From Bog-950 sp964615305 (lineage in GTDB: Bacteria > Bacteroidota > Bacteroidia > Chitinophagales > LD1), in assembly GCA_964615305.1 (NCBI GenBank), contig CAZTNA010000001.1, positions 372,001 through 436,000 of the forward strand: DNA of 64,000 nt, written 5' to 3'. The position numbers and the translations under genes were made by a program. Every line of letters starts with the position of its first letter. The stretch's first letter is position 1. The notes below the pieces were generated by a model that saw only the letters and a list, made by a program, of their open reading frames with translations, was not told the origin of the DNA and searched no databases. Positions 9,211 to 18,743 of this stretch are shown one piece after another.

Positions 9211-10620
9211 ATGGCTCTTCAACACACAAAAGAAAACCCCATAATCGTAGGGCTCGACATCGGAACTACAAAAATTGCCTGCATTGTTGCACAACGCGAT
9301 CAATTCGGCAAACTGAAAACTATTGGGTTAGGCAAAACTCAATCGCATGGGGTAACCCGTGGCGAGGTGAGTAATATTAAACTTACCACTGACGCAATAA
9401 TGGAGGCAGTTACAATGGCCGAACGAGAGAGCGGCCATAAAATTAAATCTGTGTATGTAGGTATTGCCGGCCAGCATATTTCAAGCAAACAAAGCCGCGA
9501 TATTTATACACTCAATAATCCGGAAGATGAAATTACACGCGAAGACTTGCGAATGATGTGCGAAAACATGAGACGGATAGCATTAGAGCCGGGAGAAAGA
9601 ATAATCACTGTACTTCCACAAGAGTTTACGGTTGACAACAATCACAACATTATTGATCCTGTGGGCATGTGCGGAAGCCGCTTAGAAGCAAATTTTCACA
9701 TCATTACCGGTAAAGTTACTGCAGCTCAAAATATCAAAAAATGTGTAGAAAAAGCCGGACTGAAAATGGCAGGTTTATTCCTAGAGCCACTTGCCTCATC
9801 GGCTGCAGTACTACATCAAGATGAATTAGAAGCAGGTGTTGTGTTAGTGGACATTGGTGGAGGAACCACCGATGTTGCCATCTTTAAAAACAAAATCATT
9901 CGCCATACAGCGGTAATACCCTTTGCGGGCAATATCATTACTGAAGATATAATGGAGGGCTGCAAGTTACTGAAACCACAGGCTGAGAAATTGAAAACCA
10001 ATTTTGGAAGCGCCCTACCCAGTGAAACTCACGAACACGAAATAATTTCAATTCCGGGTATTGCCGGGCACAATCGAAAAGAAATTTCCATGCGCACTTT
10101 AGCTCATATAATTAATGCGCGTATGGAAGAAATTTTTGCTCAGGTATATTTTGAAATTAAGAGTTCAGGATATGCCAATTCATTGAATGCAGGTATTGTG
10201 GTTACAGGAGGTGGATCTCAACTCAAGCATCTGAAGCAACTAATTGAATATACCACAGGCCTTTCTGCACGTATTGGTTACCCTACTTCGTTTCTACAAA
10301 AAACCAACAAGGTAGAAATGCAGCATCCTATGTTTTCTACCGGTCTGGGCTTGGTGTTAGAAGGTTACAAGGAATACGCTGACATGAAAGAAGAACAGCG
10401 TAAAGATTACTACGAAGAGTTGTATGCTGCGGCTCCTGTTGTAAACGTAAGTCTCGAAACTCCGGTAACTGAAACAGGCCTACAGCAAGAAGAGGAACAA
10501 GAAACAACTGAAGCGGGAACACCACCAAGAACTGAGAAACCGAAAAACTTTCTGGAGTCTATGACTACCGTTTTTAAAAAATGGTTTGAAGATGAACGGG
10601 TGAACGGTGATTTTGAGTAG
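9211..10620 (+). CDS. ftsA: Cell division protein FtsA
   Basis: Actin-like ATPase that tethers FtsZ filaments to the membrane. The 469-residue protein starts with a phosphate-binding segment GLDIGTTKIACIV (about 14-26) and contains LVDIGGGTTDVAIF and VVTGGGSQLKHL, the actin-fold nucleotide motifs. Near the C-terminus, after an acidic Glu/Thr-rich linker, NFLESMTTVFKKWFED is the likely amphipathic membrane-binding helix. It starts 27 bases after ftsQ and is followed by a 177-base gap that carries a candidate ftsZ promoter. Confidence 0.95.
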   Translation: MALQHTKENPIIVGLDIGTTKIACIVAQRDQFGKLKTIGLGKTQSHGVTRGEVSNIKLTTDAIMEAVTMAERESGHKIKSVYVGIAGQHISSKQSRDIYTLNNPEDEITREDLRMMCENMRRIALEPGERIITVLPQEFTVDNNHNIIDPVGMCGSRLEANFHIITGKVTAAQNIKKCVEKAGLKMAGLFLEPLASSAAVLHQDELEAGVVLVDIGGGTTDVAIFKNKIIRHTAVIPFAGNIITEDIMEGCKLLKPQAEKLKTNFGSALPSETHEHEIISIPGIAGHNRKEISMRTLAHIINARMEEIFAQVYFEIKSSGYANSLNAGIVVTGGGSQLKHLKQLIEYTTGLSARIGYPTSFLQKTNKVEMQHPMFSTGLGLVLEGYKEYADMKEEQRKDYYEELYAAAPVVNVSLETPVTETGLQQEEEQETTEAGTPPRTEKPKNFLESMTTVFKKWFEDERVNGDFE

Positions 10621-10713
10621 CTGTATAGATTGTATGCTTTTTTTTACACAGCACATCTTGTAGTATATAAATGCGAGTTAAAAAATTAGGCAAGCAAGCC
10701 GTATAAAAACACA

Positions 10714-10744
10714 TTTGCTTTCATAAACGACACACATAATTTTT
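10714..10744 (+). promoter_or_regulatory. Candidate Bacteroidota-type promoter for ftsZ
   Basis: TTTG at 10714-10717, a 19-base spacer, then TAATTTTT at 10737-10744. This matches the known Bacteroidota pattern of TTTG near -33 and TAnnTTTG near -7 in 11 of 12... counted only over specified bases, all of the -33 and five of six of the -7. It leaves roughly 50 bases of leader before the ftsZ ATG at 10798. Assigned by eye from pattern and spacing only. Confidence 0.5.
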
Positions 10745-10797
10745 CACTTCTGCGTTAGGTTTTTCTCTGAAAACCGGCAGAGCAAAAAACAAAGAGT

Positions 10798-12432
10798 ATG
10801 GAACCACTTTTTCAATTCGACTTACCAAAAGAGCAATCATCTATCATTAAAGTTTTTGGTGTAGGCGGTGGCGGGAGTAATGCAGTAAACCACATGTTTG
10901 ATCAGGGTATTGCCGGTGTAAACTTTGTGGTGCTTAATACTGATGCGCAGGCGTTAGAAATGAGCCGTATTCCAAACAAAATTCAACTCGGCCCAGATTC
11001 TACTCAGGGCCTTGGCGCAGGTGCTAAACCCGAAGTAGGCGCCAAAGCTGCAGAAGAATCTATAGCAGAAATTAAAGAGTTGCTGTCGAAAAACACTAAA
11101 ATGGTTTTTATAACTGCTGGTATGGGTGGCGGTACAGGAACTGGTGCCGCACCGGTGGTAGCCCGTATAGCCCGCGAAATGGGTGTACTTACTGTAGGCA
11201 TTGTTACAACACCTTTTTGGTTTGAAGGTAAAAACAGATACAACCACGCGCTCGAAGGCATTGAGAAATTGCGCGATCACGTAGATACTCTACTTATTAT
11301 TAACAATGATAAAATACGCGAGATGTATGGCAACCTGAAACGAAGTGAGGCGTTTGGCCATGCCAATAACATTCTTACTACGGCCGCAAAAGCAATTTCA
11401 GAAATTATTACCGTACCAGGCGAAATTAATGTTGACTTTGCCGATGTGCAAACCGTTATGAAAAATGGGGGCTCTGCCATCATGGGTTGCGCAACTGCTG
11501 AAGGTGAAGGCCGTGCATTACTTGCAGCACAAGGAGCTATGAACTCTCCGTTATTGAACGACAACGATATAAGCGGGGCAAAGAAAGTTTTAGTGAACAT
11601 TACAACCGGCACCATGCAGGTAACTATGGATGAAATTGGTGCTATTATGGAGTATGTGCAAGAAGCTGCCGGCAGTACAGATATTATTCTCGGTGCTTGC
11701 GATGACCTCTCCATTGGTGAAAAGCTTTCAGTTACAATTATTGCTACCGGGTTCGAAGTGGGTAAAAAAGCAAAGCCATACAAAGAACAGAAGAATGTAA
11801 CTGTGTATGAATTAACTGACAAGAATGAGGTAAAAGTTGTTTCGTCTTTCCCTTCAATTGAAGAGGTAAAAGAAGAAACACCGGCAGTTACTGTGAATGT
11901 AGAAGAACCAAAAGTAGATGAACAACCCGTAGCTGTTGTTACACCACAGCCCGATTACACATTGTTTACTGAGCCGGTAGAAGAAATCACTGCTGAAACA
12001 GTGAGCGTAGAGTTTGATATTACCCGCGATGAACAACACCTTGATGAAGTAGTAATCAACGAAGAGGCAGTAACTGAAGAGGTGGCCGAAGTAAAAGGGG
12101 ATGTATTAGGCACTCCGGTAGTAGAAACTACCACAGAAGAATTTATAACATACACTAAACGCACTTACGAAACTGAAGAAACACAACAAGATCAAGTAAC
12201 AGCGTTGGAAGACCGGAAGAAGAAATTAGCTGGTATGAGCTACCGTTTTAATAATAAACAAAACGTAAATGAGCTGGAAAACGAACCTGCTTACAAGCGC
12301 AAGGGGTTAGAGTTAGGCAATGAAGTTAACTACTCAGCTCAGAATGACCTGTCGCGGTTTAGTATAGGTACCGACAATCACAATAGCCCTGAAATAAAGA
12401 AGAACTCATTTCTTCATGATAATGTTGATTAA
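10798..12432 (+). CDS. ftsZ: Cell division GTPase FtsZ
   Basis: Tubulin homologue that forms the division ring. The 544 residues comprise a GTPase domain with GVGGGGSNAVNHM (21-33) and the tubulin signature GGGTGTGAAP (110-119), then a long, very acidic variable linker (roughly 340-470). The last residues, NSFLHDNVD, are the form seen in Bacteroidota FtsZ and are the likely docking tail for FtsA. The protein is longer than the about 383-residue E. coli FtsZ because of the linker. A strong terminator follows 60 bases downstream. The 177-base upstream gap suggests transcription partly independent of ftsQA. Confidence 0.97.
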   Translation: MEPLFQFDLPKEQSSIIKVFGVGGGGSNAVNHMFDQGIAGVNFVVLNTDAQALEMSRIPNKIQLGPDSTQGLGAGAKPEVGAKAAEESIAEIKELLSKNTKMVFITAGMGGGTGTGAAPVVARIAREMGVLTVGIVTTPFWFEGKNRYNHALEGIEKLRDHVDTLLIINNDKIREMYGNLKRSEAFGHANNILTTAAKAISEIITVPGEINVDFADVQTVMKNGGSAIMGCATAEGEGRALLAAQGAMNSPLLNDNDISGAKKVLVNITTGTMQVTMDEIGAIMEYVQEAAGSTDIILGACDDLSIGEKLSVTIIATGFEVGKKAKPYKEQKNVTVYELTDKNEVKVVSSFPSIEEVKEETPAVTVNVEEPKVDEQPVAVVTPQPDYTLFTEPVEEITAETVSVEFDITRDEQHLDEVVINEEAVTEEVAEVKGDVLGTPVVETTTEEFITYTKRTYETEETQQDQVTALEDRKKKLAGMSYRFNNKQNVNELENEPAYKRKGLELGNEVNYSAQNDLSRFSIGTDNHNSPEIKKNSFLHDNVD

Positions 12433-12492
12433 TTCAAAATTTTGATTTAAAACTTATATAAGACTCTCTCCTTTGTTAGTGTGTCAAAAATT

Positions 12493-12519
12493 CCCGGACA
12501 TCCCCGTCCGGGTTTTTTT
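12493..12519 (+). terminator. Intrinsic terminator after ftsZ
   Basis: A perfect 7-bp GC-rich stem, CCCGGAC (12493-12499) with GTCCGGG (12506-12512), encloses a 6-base loop and is followed at once by seven T. It closes the dcw cluster and separates it from ddl. Confidence 0.9.
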
Positions 12520-12678
12520 ATGTAAAGTGATGAATGATTCGGGCTAAGTAATTACCATGCAACTTTCCTGTACTTGCAGGTATGCCAAAGGTTGTTTATA
12601 CACCATATTTGTTGAAAAAACACTACGTCTTTACCATCATAAACTCATTCATTAGCTGTAACAAACGTTAGATAAGTT

Positions 12679-13647
12679 ATGAAAAAGAATATAGCAGTAA
12701 TTACAGGGGGGCAGGCCAGCGAAAGAGGCATATCTCTTAAGAGCGCAGATGTAGTTTGCAAGCACCTCAATAAAGAGAAGTACAATGTGTTTAAGATTGT
12801 TATTGATGGTAACGATTGGGTGGTTGAACGCGATAATCCTGTAAAGCTTTTTATAGATAAAAACGATTTTACGTTTACTATCGAAGGTCACAAAATCAGC
12901 TTCGATGCGGTGTTTATGGCGCTGCACGGCACACCTGCCGAAGACGGAAAACTACAGGGCTACTTTGATTTATTAAATATACCCTATAATGCATGTGGAG
13001 TTTTGCAAGCGGCTCTAACTTTTGACAAAATACGGTGTAAGGAATTTTTGGCTCAACATGGCGTAAAGACAGGCAACGCAGAAATTCTTTATCAAATGCC
13101 TCCCGCTAACTATCAGTTGCCATTTTCATTCCCGGTTTTTGTAAAGCCAAATAAAAACGGTAGTAGTTATGGTGCTGCAAAAGTTGATAAGCAAGAAGAC
13201 TTGCTGGCGGCTATCAAAAACGGGTTTAATTACGATAATGAAGTGTTGATAGAAGAATACCTAAAAGGTACAGAGGTAACATGTGGAGTAGTAACCATAG
13301 GGGGGCAAATTAAAGCTATGCCATTAACTGAAATTCGAAGTAAGGGTGAGTTCTTTGACTATAAAGCCAAGTACGAAGGCAACTCAGTAGAAGTAACACC
13401 GGCAGAAATTGACGATCAGTTGTCGCGAACAATACAAACAACCTCTATCTCTATTTACCGCCAACTTGGCTTTAAAGGCATGTGCCGAATAGACTACATA
13501 ATCATTGGGAGAGATTACTATATGCTTGAAGTTAATTCTATACCAGGGTTAAGTGAAGAAAGTATAGTGCCTCAGCAAGCTCGATCTATGGGAATTTCTC
13601 TTGAAGAACTTTTCGGAACATCAATAGAAGAATGCTTAAAAAAATAG
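12679..13647 (+). CDS. ddl: D-alanine--D-alanine ligase
   Basis: ATP-grasp enzyme that joins two D-alanines for the end of the peptidoglycan stem peptide. The 322 residues show the N-terminal glycine-rich GGQASERGISLKSA segment, HGTPAEDGKLQG, and the C-terminal LEVNSIPGLSEESIVPQQA, which corresponds to the N-x-x-PG-x-x-x-x-S motif of Ddl. It sits after the ftsZ terminator with 159 bases between, so it is probably transcribed separately, although it serves the same pathway. It converges on a small lipoprotein gene 13 bases downstream. Confidence 0.94.
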   Translation: MKKNIAVITGGQASERGISLKSADVVCKHLNKEKYNVFKIVIDGNDWVVERDNPVKLFIDKNDFTFTIEGHKISFDAVFMALHGTPAEDGKLQGYFDLLNIPYNACGVLQAALTFDKIRCKEFLAQHGVKTGNAEILYQMPPANYQLPFSFPVFVKPNKNGSSYGAAKVDKQEDLLAAIKNGFNYDNEVLIEEYLKGTEVTCGVVTIGGQIKAMPLTEIRSKGEFFDYKAKYEGNSVEVTPAEIDDQLSRTIQTTSISIYRQLGFKGMCRIDYIIIGRDYYMLEVNSIPGLSEESIVPQQARSMGISLEELFGTSIEECLKK

Positions 13648-13660
13648 GGAAAAGTTTGGG

Positions 13661-13861
13661 CTACTTCTCAGTACATTTATACCCCTGTTTTTCATATTCA
13701 TCAATGGTCATTTTTAAACCATCGGTGCCATCGGGAAAATCTTTTGAACACAACTCGCGTACATCACTATTGCCAAAATCGCAGGTGTAGCATTTTTTGC
13801 AGGAAGAAAACGCTACCGACATAAAAGCAAACATAAGAAGTACTATTGTAGATTTGGTCAT
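13661..13861 (-). CDS. Small cysteine-rich lipoprotein, function unknown
   Basis: A 66-residue protein with a hydrophobic N-terminus and a lipobox-like AFSSC. Cys21 is the likely lipidated residue, so the mature form would start CKKCYTCDF. Four further cysteines (24, 27, 38, 63) remain in a 46-residue mature domain and could form disulfides or bind metal. It converges on ddl and diverges from the M16-like gene, 61 bases from that start. No family is recognised. Clear export features support a real gene. Confidence 0.6.
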   Translation of the reverse strand: MTKSTIVLLMFAFMSVAFSSCKKCYTCDFGNSDVRELCSKDFPDGTDGLKMTIDEYEKQGYKCTEK

Positions 13862-13922
13862 TGGTCTTGTTTGTGTTCAAAACAAATTTGAAAGAAAGAA
13901 TTGTATTTCCAAACTTAGCCGC

Positions 13923-15737
13923 ATGACTAAACTACGTTTTTGGGCACTGTGTATGATACTACTGTTGCAGGTCTTTTGCAGTAAAGCTCAAACAGATATT
14001 GAAATAGACGGAAATCTTACGTTTATTAAACTTGGTAACGGATTAAGTGCTGTTGTTAGCACCAATCCTCAGGGAACTACTGTAGATGTAGCATGCTATG
14101 TAAAAACGGGTAGTATGTTTGATCCTGATTCACTGAGTGGAGTGTCAAACATTTTGCAACACATCATAGCCAACAAAATATCTTCTAATCTAGCGGGAAA
14201 AGAAGTTCTCAATCTTAGCAATTCAGGCTTTGTATCGTATAGCACAACAGAACATGCTGTTTATAAATTTTCTGTATTACCCGCTCATGTTAACACATTG
14301 TTGAGCTTGCTATCCCAAAATCTGTTCTTCGCCTCAATTTCTAATTCAGATCTGCAAACGGCTGTTTTAAAGGTTAAGCAAGATCTGCAAACCGATTCAA
14401 CTAATTATCGTACCGTTTTCGACCACAAAATTTTAAAAACAGTTTTCAGAAAAGATTTTGAAAAACTAATACCAAGCGGTAGTGTGGCTGATTTCGTAAA
14501 CATTACTGAAAAGAGTATTCGTGATTTCTATCTCCGATACTATGTACCAAACAACACTCTGCTGGCCGTGAACGGAAATATCACTTATGCAGAAATGAAC
14601 AAGCAATTGCAGGGAGAAATAAATGATGTAATTAAAAGCGATTTTGACCCCGAATCAGTAACAAAGATTGTAGATATGCACCCCATGCTTTACACATCTC
14701 ACTTTGTGTATGATGCAGATGTAACTCAACCAGAGTTTAATATTTGCTGGCAGTTTCCGGGAGCTATGACTAACACAGAAAGCAGTTATGCGGCTTATTT
14801 ACTCAGTGCCATGTTAAATGATAAGAACAACTTTATTCAGGCTAAAGCACGTAAATTAGGGTGTAAAAAATTTGTTGCGCAATATGAAGTGCGGAATTTC
14901 AGTGCTATGCTTCGAATTATACTTCAACCCGACAAAAGTCAGCTGATACCAACCCTCGAATTGGTAACTAATGAAATGGGCCGTTTAGAAAAAACTCTGC
15001 TAAACGAGAGTATGATTAACGCTGGTAAACTTCAGTTTAAAAAAGAATGGACTCAGTTGGAAAACACTCCCGACTATCCCGAATGGATAGTACGATACTG
15101 GGCGTATAAAGATGATTCGTATTTCAGCGGTCTGCTCGATACAGTTATGGGAGTACGTGAAGATGAACTTAAAAAATTTGTGATAGACTACCTCAACATC
15201 CAGCCACATGTTGTTGGTTTACTGATAAGTAAAGCAGACCGTGAGTCATTGAAGGTAGATTCACTTTTCACTGATGTAAACGAGTTAGTGAGCAACTATG
15301 TTTTTAAGTTTCGCCACAATATTTGCGATATTGAAGGGGCCGAAAACTTTGTAATGCAACGAAACATTTTACAGTTTTTAAAAGCCAATAAAGACGTAAA
15401 TATACAGGTGAACGGGTTGGCAGATGAAGGAGAGTTTAATCAGGTAGCTGACGATTCAGTGTTAGCGTTTATTGACTCATTACCCAACTTCAGAAAAACA
15501 ATGCCCGAGAAAGTAAAGAAAGGTTATTTGAAACCTGAAATGATGCGAGCAGTAAAGTTGCTCAAGTATTTTTATGAAAATGGAATTGACCCAGAACGGC
15601 TTTCAGGTACCTGTATGAAATTTTCTTCTTCTAATTCAACCGAAGCTGCAGACAATATGAAGTGCAGTGTTACCCTGGATAAAATGCGGAAAGCACCCTC
15701 CGTATATGAGTTTCATTACGGTAAAAAAAAGCAGTAA
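13923..15737 (+). CDS. M16-peptidase-like exported protein lacking the zinc motif, with OmpA-like tail
   Basis: From ATG 13923 this gives 604 residues; an in-frame upstream extension exists but would run through the promoter region of the divergent gene. The signal peptide is about residues 1-22. Residues about 25-440 follow the M16 (insulinase/pitrilysin-like) fold: LGNGLSAVV, a VDVACYVKTGSMFDP segment, and a second lobe with SAMLNDKNN. The catalytic H-x-x-E-H is replaced by HIIAN at 80-84, so two of three motif residues are lost. The last 130 residues resemble a divergent OmpA-like domain (ILQFLKANKDVNIQVNG..., NGIDPERLSG). A non-catalytic, perhaps peptidoglycan-associated, role is inferred. 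Confidence 0.7.
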   Translation: MTKLRFWALCMILLLQVFCSKAQTDIEIDGNLTFIKLGNGLSAVVSTNPQGTTVDVACYVKTGSMFDPDSLSGVSNILQHIIANKISSNLAGKEVLNLSNSGFVSYSTTEHAVYKFSVLPAHVNTLLSLLSQNLFFASISNSDLQTAVLKVKQDLQTDSTNYRTVFDHKILKTVFRKDFEKLIPSGSVADFVNITEKSIRDFYLRYYVPNNTLLAVNGNITYAEMNKQLQGEINDVIKSDFDPESVTKIVDMHPMLYTSHFVYDADVTQPEFNICWQFPGAMTNTESSYAAYLLSAMLNDKNNFIQAKARKLGCKKFVAQYEVRNFSAMLRIILQPDKSQLIPTLELVTNEMGRLEKTLLNESMINAGKLQFKKEWTQLENTPDYPEWIVRYWAYKDDSYFSGLLDTVMGVREDELKKFVIDYLNIQPHVVGLLISKADRESLKVDSLFTDVNELVSNYVFKFRHNICDIEGAENFVMQRNILQFLKANKDVNIQVNGLADEGEFNQVADDSVLAFIDSLPNFRKTMPEKVKKGYLKPEMMRAVKLLKYFYENGIDPERLSGTCMKFSSSNSTEAADNMKCSVTLDKMRKAPSVYEFHYGKKKQ

Positions 15738-15785
15738 TGGAAGAGTTTCGCCTATTTCTATTATTGCACTCTACATTATAACACC

Positions 15786-16301
15786 ATGAATTCAAAAACA
15801 CCCAAGGAATCAACAATTATTATGACCGAGATTGTATTGCCTAACGATACAAATACGCTTGGCAATTTACGCGGAGGTAAAATTTTACATTGGATGGATA
15901 TAGCATCGGCAATTGCAGCCGGTAAGCATGCCAATGCGGTGGTGGTTACTGCATCAGTAGATAATGTATCGTTTGAAAACCCTATTAAGTTAGGCGATGT
16001 GGTAACAATTACTGCCAAGGTTACCCGTGTTTTTAATACCAGTATGGAAACGCATATTCAAGTTTGGGCCGAAAACCTTCCCTCCCAAACACGCTATAAA
16101 TGCAATGAGGCCTATTACACTTTTGTTACCCTTGATAGTAACGGAAAACCTAAGAAAAGCACATTACTTACACCTGAAACCGAAGAAGAAAGAAAGTCTT
16201 TTGACTCTGCATTGACACGTAGAGAACTTCGTCTGGTTTTGGCAGGCAGATTAAAAATGACTGACAGTAAAGAGTTGAAAAAACTTTTTGTTGTTGATTA
16301 A
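15786..16301 (+). CDS. Acyl-CoA thioesterase (hotdog fold)
   Basis: A 171-residue single-domain hotdog protein. The sequence LGNLRGGKILHWMDIASAIAAGKHA is typical of the YciA/ACOT-type acyl-CoA thioesterases, with the Asp of WMD and the following helix at the active site. The strand SVDNVSFENPIKLGDVV is equally characteristic. It probably hydrolyses acyl-CoA in the cytoplasm; chain-length preference cannot be read from sequence. The basic C-terminal tail after about 130 is usual. It lies 40 bases before dapB, and a small hairpin (16306-16325) is between them, so co-transcription is uncertain. Confidence 0.85.
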   Translation: MNSKTPKESTIIMTEIVLPNDTNTLGNLRGGKILHWMDIASAIAAGKHANAVVVTASVDNVSFENPIKLGDVVTITAKVTRVFNTSMETHIQVWAENLPSQTRYKCNEAYYTFVTLDSNGKPKKSTLLTPETEEERKSFDSALTRRELRLVLAGRLKMTDSKELKKLFVVD

Positions 16302-16341
16302 CCAGTGAAATGATTTTTCATTTCAACGTAAAATCAATAGA

Positions 16342-17073
16342 ATGAAATTTGCACTTATCGGTTATGGCAAAATGGGAAAGGAAATTGAGAAAGTAATCCT
16401 CGAAAACCCCTCTGATGAGGTTGTACTGAAAATTACTGATGATAACTTACAAGAGTTTTCGTTAGAGAATCTTAAAAAAGCCGATGTGGCAATCGAGTTT
16501 ACACAACCTGAAGTGGCGGTGGAGAATATTTACAAATGCTTTGAAGCCGGTGTGCCTGTGGTAGTAGGAACCACCGCATGGCTCGATAAGTTAGATGATG
16601 TAAAAGAACAGTGTAATAAAACTAAAAGCACACTTTTCTTTTCGCCCAACTACAGCATTGGGGTAAACATATTTTGGGAGTTAAACAGAAAGCTAGCCCG
16701 AATAATGAATAGCCAACCTGGGTATGAAGTGAGAATGGAAGAAATACACCACACCGAGAAAAAAGACGCACCTAGCGGTACTGCTGTAAAAACAGCTGAA
16801 ATTATTTTAGCTGAACTTGAAAGAAAGAAGAAATGGTGCTTGCAGACACCTGACCACAGTACTGACAGTGCTGAAATCCCAATAATTGCAAAAAGAGAGC
16901 CCCATGTGCCCGGCACTCATACCGTTACTTATAAGTCTTCGGTTGACTTACTCGAAGTTAAACACGAAGCAGTTAGCCGAAGAGGATTTGCCGAAGGAGC
17001 TGTGATGGCAGCCCGTTTTGTATTAGGCAAAAAAGGCGTATTTGAAATGAAAGACTTACTTGCTTCACTTTAG
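16342..17073 (+). CDS. dapB: 4-hydroxy-tetrahydrodipicolinate reductase DapB
   Basis: NAD(P)H-dependent enzyme of the lysine/diaminopimelate pathway. The 243-residue protein has an N-terminal GYGKMGKEIE dinucleotide-binding loop (about 7-16), VVGTTAW, and the substrate-binding signature EIHHTEKKDAPSGTA with the catalytic histidine pair and lysine. VEFT-type residues at IEFTQPE also fit. The product feeds meso-DAP for the MurE encoded at 2.8 kb and lysine for protein. It is followed 68 bases later by lepB on the same strand. Confidence 0.95.
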   Translation: MKFALIGYGKMGKEIEKVILENPSDEVVLKITDDNLQEFSLENLKKADVAIEFTQPEVAVENIYKCFEAGVPVVVGTTAWLDKLDDVKEQCNKTKSTLFFSPNYSIGVNIFWELNRKLARIMNSQPGYEVRMEEIHHTEKKDAPSGTAVKTAEIILAELERKKKWCLQTPDHSTDSAEIPIIAKREPHVPGTHTVTYKSSVDLLEVKHEAVSRRGFAEGAVMAARFVLGKKGVFEMKDLLASL

Positions 17074-17141
17074 GGCGGGGTAATCTTATTTCTTTGAAAT
17101 AATATTTTCATCGCTCAAACGTATCTCATCAACTAATAGTT

Positions 17142-18743
17142 ATGGTATTACTCGCTCTTGTTCTCGTTTACATGCTCGGCATACGCATTGGCACTTATGG
17201 TATTTTTAAAAAAATGGGTGTAGAGCCATGGAAAGCATTTGTGCCATTTATGTGCAGTGATGAGTGGCAAAAAATTATAAAGCGCCCGCTTTGGTGGAAA
17301 TGGATGATGCTTATACCTGGTGTAAACCTGTTTTATGTTGCCAGCCAGTTAACAGAAATGAGTACCGCATTCAAGCGATATAGTTTTCTCGAGCATTTTG
17401 CAGCAGTAATGTTTGCGTTCATTTATTTTCCTTTTTTAGGTTTTGCTCCAAACGAAAAATTTATTGGTGTAGGAGGCGTTAAAGAAGGGCAGCCACCTTT
17501 GCAACGGTCCGCAATAAGGGAATGGGCAGACGCCATAGTGTTTGCCGTTGTGGCTGCAACCCTAATAAGAATTTTTGTTGCCGAAGCATACATGATCCCT
17601 ACTCCATCCATGGAAAAAACTTTGCTCGTTGGAGATTTTCTTTTTGTTTCCAAATTTCATTATGGGGCAAGAGTTCCCAATACACCGCTTGCCCTACCGT
17701 TTGTACACCACACATTACCGGTTTTCAATACCAAGAGCTATACGGAGTTAATAAAGTTGCCTTATAAAACACTTCCGGGTTTTCAGAAAGTGAAGCGAAA
17801 TGATATGGTGGTGTTTAATTTTCCTGCGGGCGATTCTGTAGTGCTCGAAAATCAGGCACCTTCCTATTATGATATTGTTCGCTATACGGCTTTTAGTAAC
17901 CGCGTTGATTACACAACAGCACGCAACCTACTTTGGAGCGACCCGAACACACATATTGTAGCTCGCCCGGTTGACAAACGCGAAAACTACATTAAGCGCT
18001 GTGTAGGGGTTGGTGGCGATAAATTAGAAGTGCGTGATGGCGTACTGCTTATCAATGATGTTCCTGCCTACCACCCCGAAAATCTTTATACGCCATATAT
18101 GGTTGTGTTTAAAGAAGGAATGATTCCAAGTCAGGAAGTAATTCTTGATTTAGAAATGGAGAATATTAGTAATCGTGTGGGAGCATTACCGGCTAATCAT
18201 TTTATTGTATTGCTTACTAAACCAAATATGGAAAAACTGCAGGCCATGAACATTACTACCACGCTCAAACCGTTTTATTATGGCAAAGGTGAACTGCAAG
18301 AACCTATCGAAAACATTTTTCCGAATGATACCGCACGATATAAGTGGAACGTAGATAATTTTGGGCCGGTAAAAATTCCAAACAAAGGTTGGACAATTAC
18401 ACTCACAGATTCGCTTTACAAGCAGTATGAGCGTGCCATTCGAGTGTATGAAGGCAATGATGTACAGCAGCGGAACGGAAAATTTTTTGTCAACGGTCAG
18501 GAAACCAGTACATACACTTTTAAGATGGACTACTACTGGATGATGGGCGATAACCGTCACAACTCTCAGGACAGTCGCTATTGGGGTTTTGTGCCCGAAG
18601 ACCATATTGTAGGTAAGGCATGGTTCATTTGGATGAGTTATGCCAAAGATGGAGAAAATCTGTTGAAGAAGATTCGATGGAGCCGGTTGTTCTCGTCTAT
18701 ACATGGGCGCTGGGCACCTGACGAAAAAAAGTTTACCGAATAA
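17142..18743 (+). CDS. lepB: Signal peptidase I
   Basis: Membrane-bound serine/lysine protease that removes signal peptides. The N-terminus (1-125) has several hydrophobic segments. Catalytic Ser156 lies in MIPTPSMEKTLLVGD and the general-base Lys285 in YIKRCVGVGGD. The C-terminal MMGDNRHNSQDSRYWG box is complete. At 533 residues it is long: extra sequence lies between the Ser and Lys regions (about 180-280) and again before the MGDNR box, as is common in Bacteroidota. The 3' end overlaps the convergent plug-domain gene by 11 bases. Confidence 0.95.
   Translation: MVLLALVLVYMLGIRIGTYGIFKKMGVEPWKAFVPFMCSDEWQKIIKRPLWWKWMMLIPGVNLFYVASQLTEMSTAFKRYSFLEHFAAVMFAFIYFPFLGFAPNEKFIGVGGVKEGQPPLQRSAIREWADAIVFAVVAATLIRIFVAEAYMIPTPSMEKTLLVGDFLFVSKFHYGARVPNTPLALPFVHHTLPVFNTKSYTELIKLPYKTLPGFQKVKRNDMVVFNFPAGDSVVLENQAPSYYDIVRYTAFSNRVDYTTARNLLWSDPNTHIVARPVDKRENYIKRCVGVGGDKLEVRDGVLLINDVPAYHPENLYTPYMVVFKEGMIPSQEVILDLEMENISNRVGALPANHFIVLLTKPNMEKLQAMNITTTLKPFYYGKGELQEPIENIFPNDTARYKWNVDNFGPVKIPNKGWTITLTDSLYKQYERAIRVYEGNDVQQRNGKFFVNGQETSTYTFKMDYYWMMGDNRHNSQDSRYWGFVPEDHIVGKAWFIWMSYAKDGENLLKKIRWSRLFSSIHGRWAPDEKKFTE

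Noticed and set aside
17086..17102. TTATTTC-TTT-GAAATAA hairpin between dapB and lepB
   Set aside because: AT-only stem of seven pairs, too weak for an intrinsic terminator, and no proper T run.
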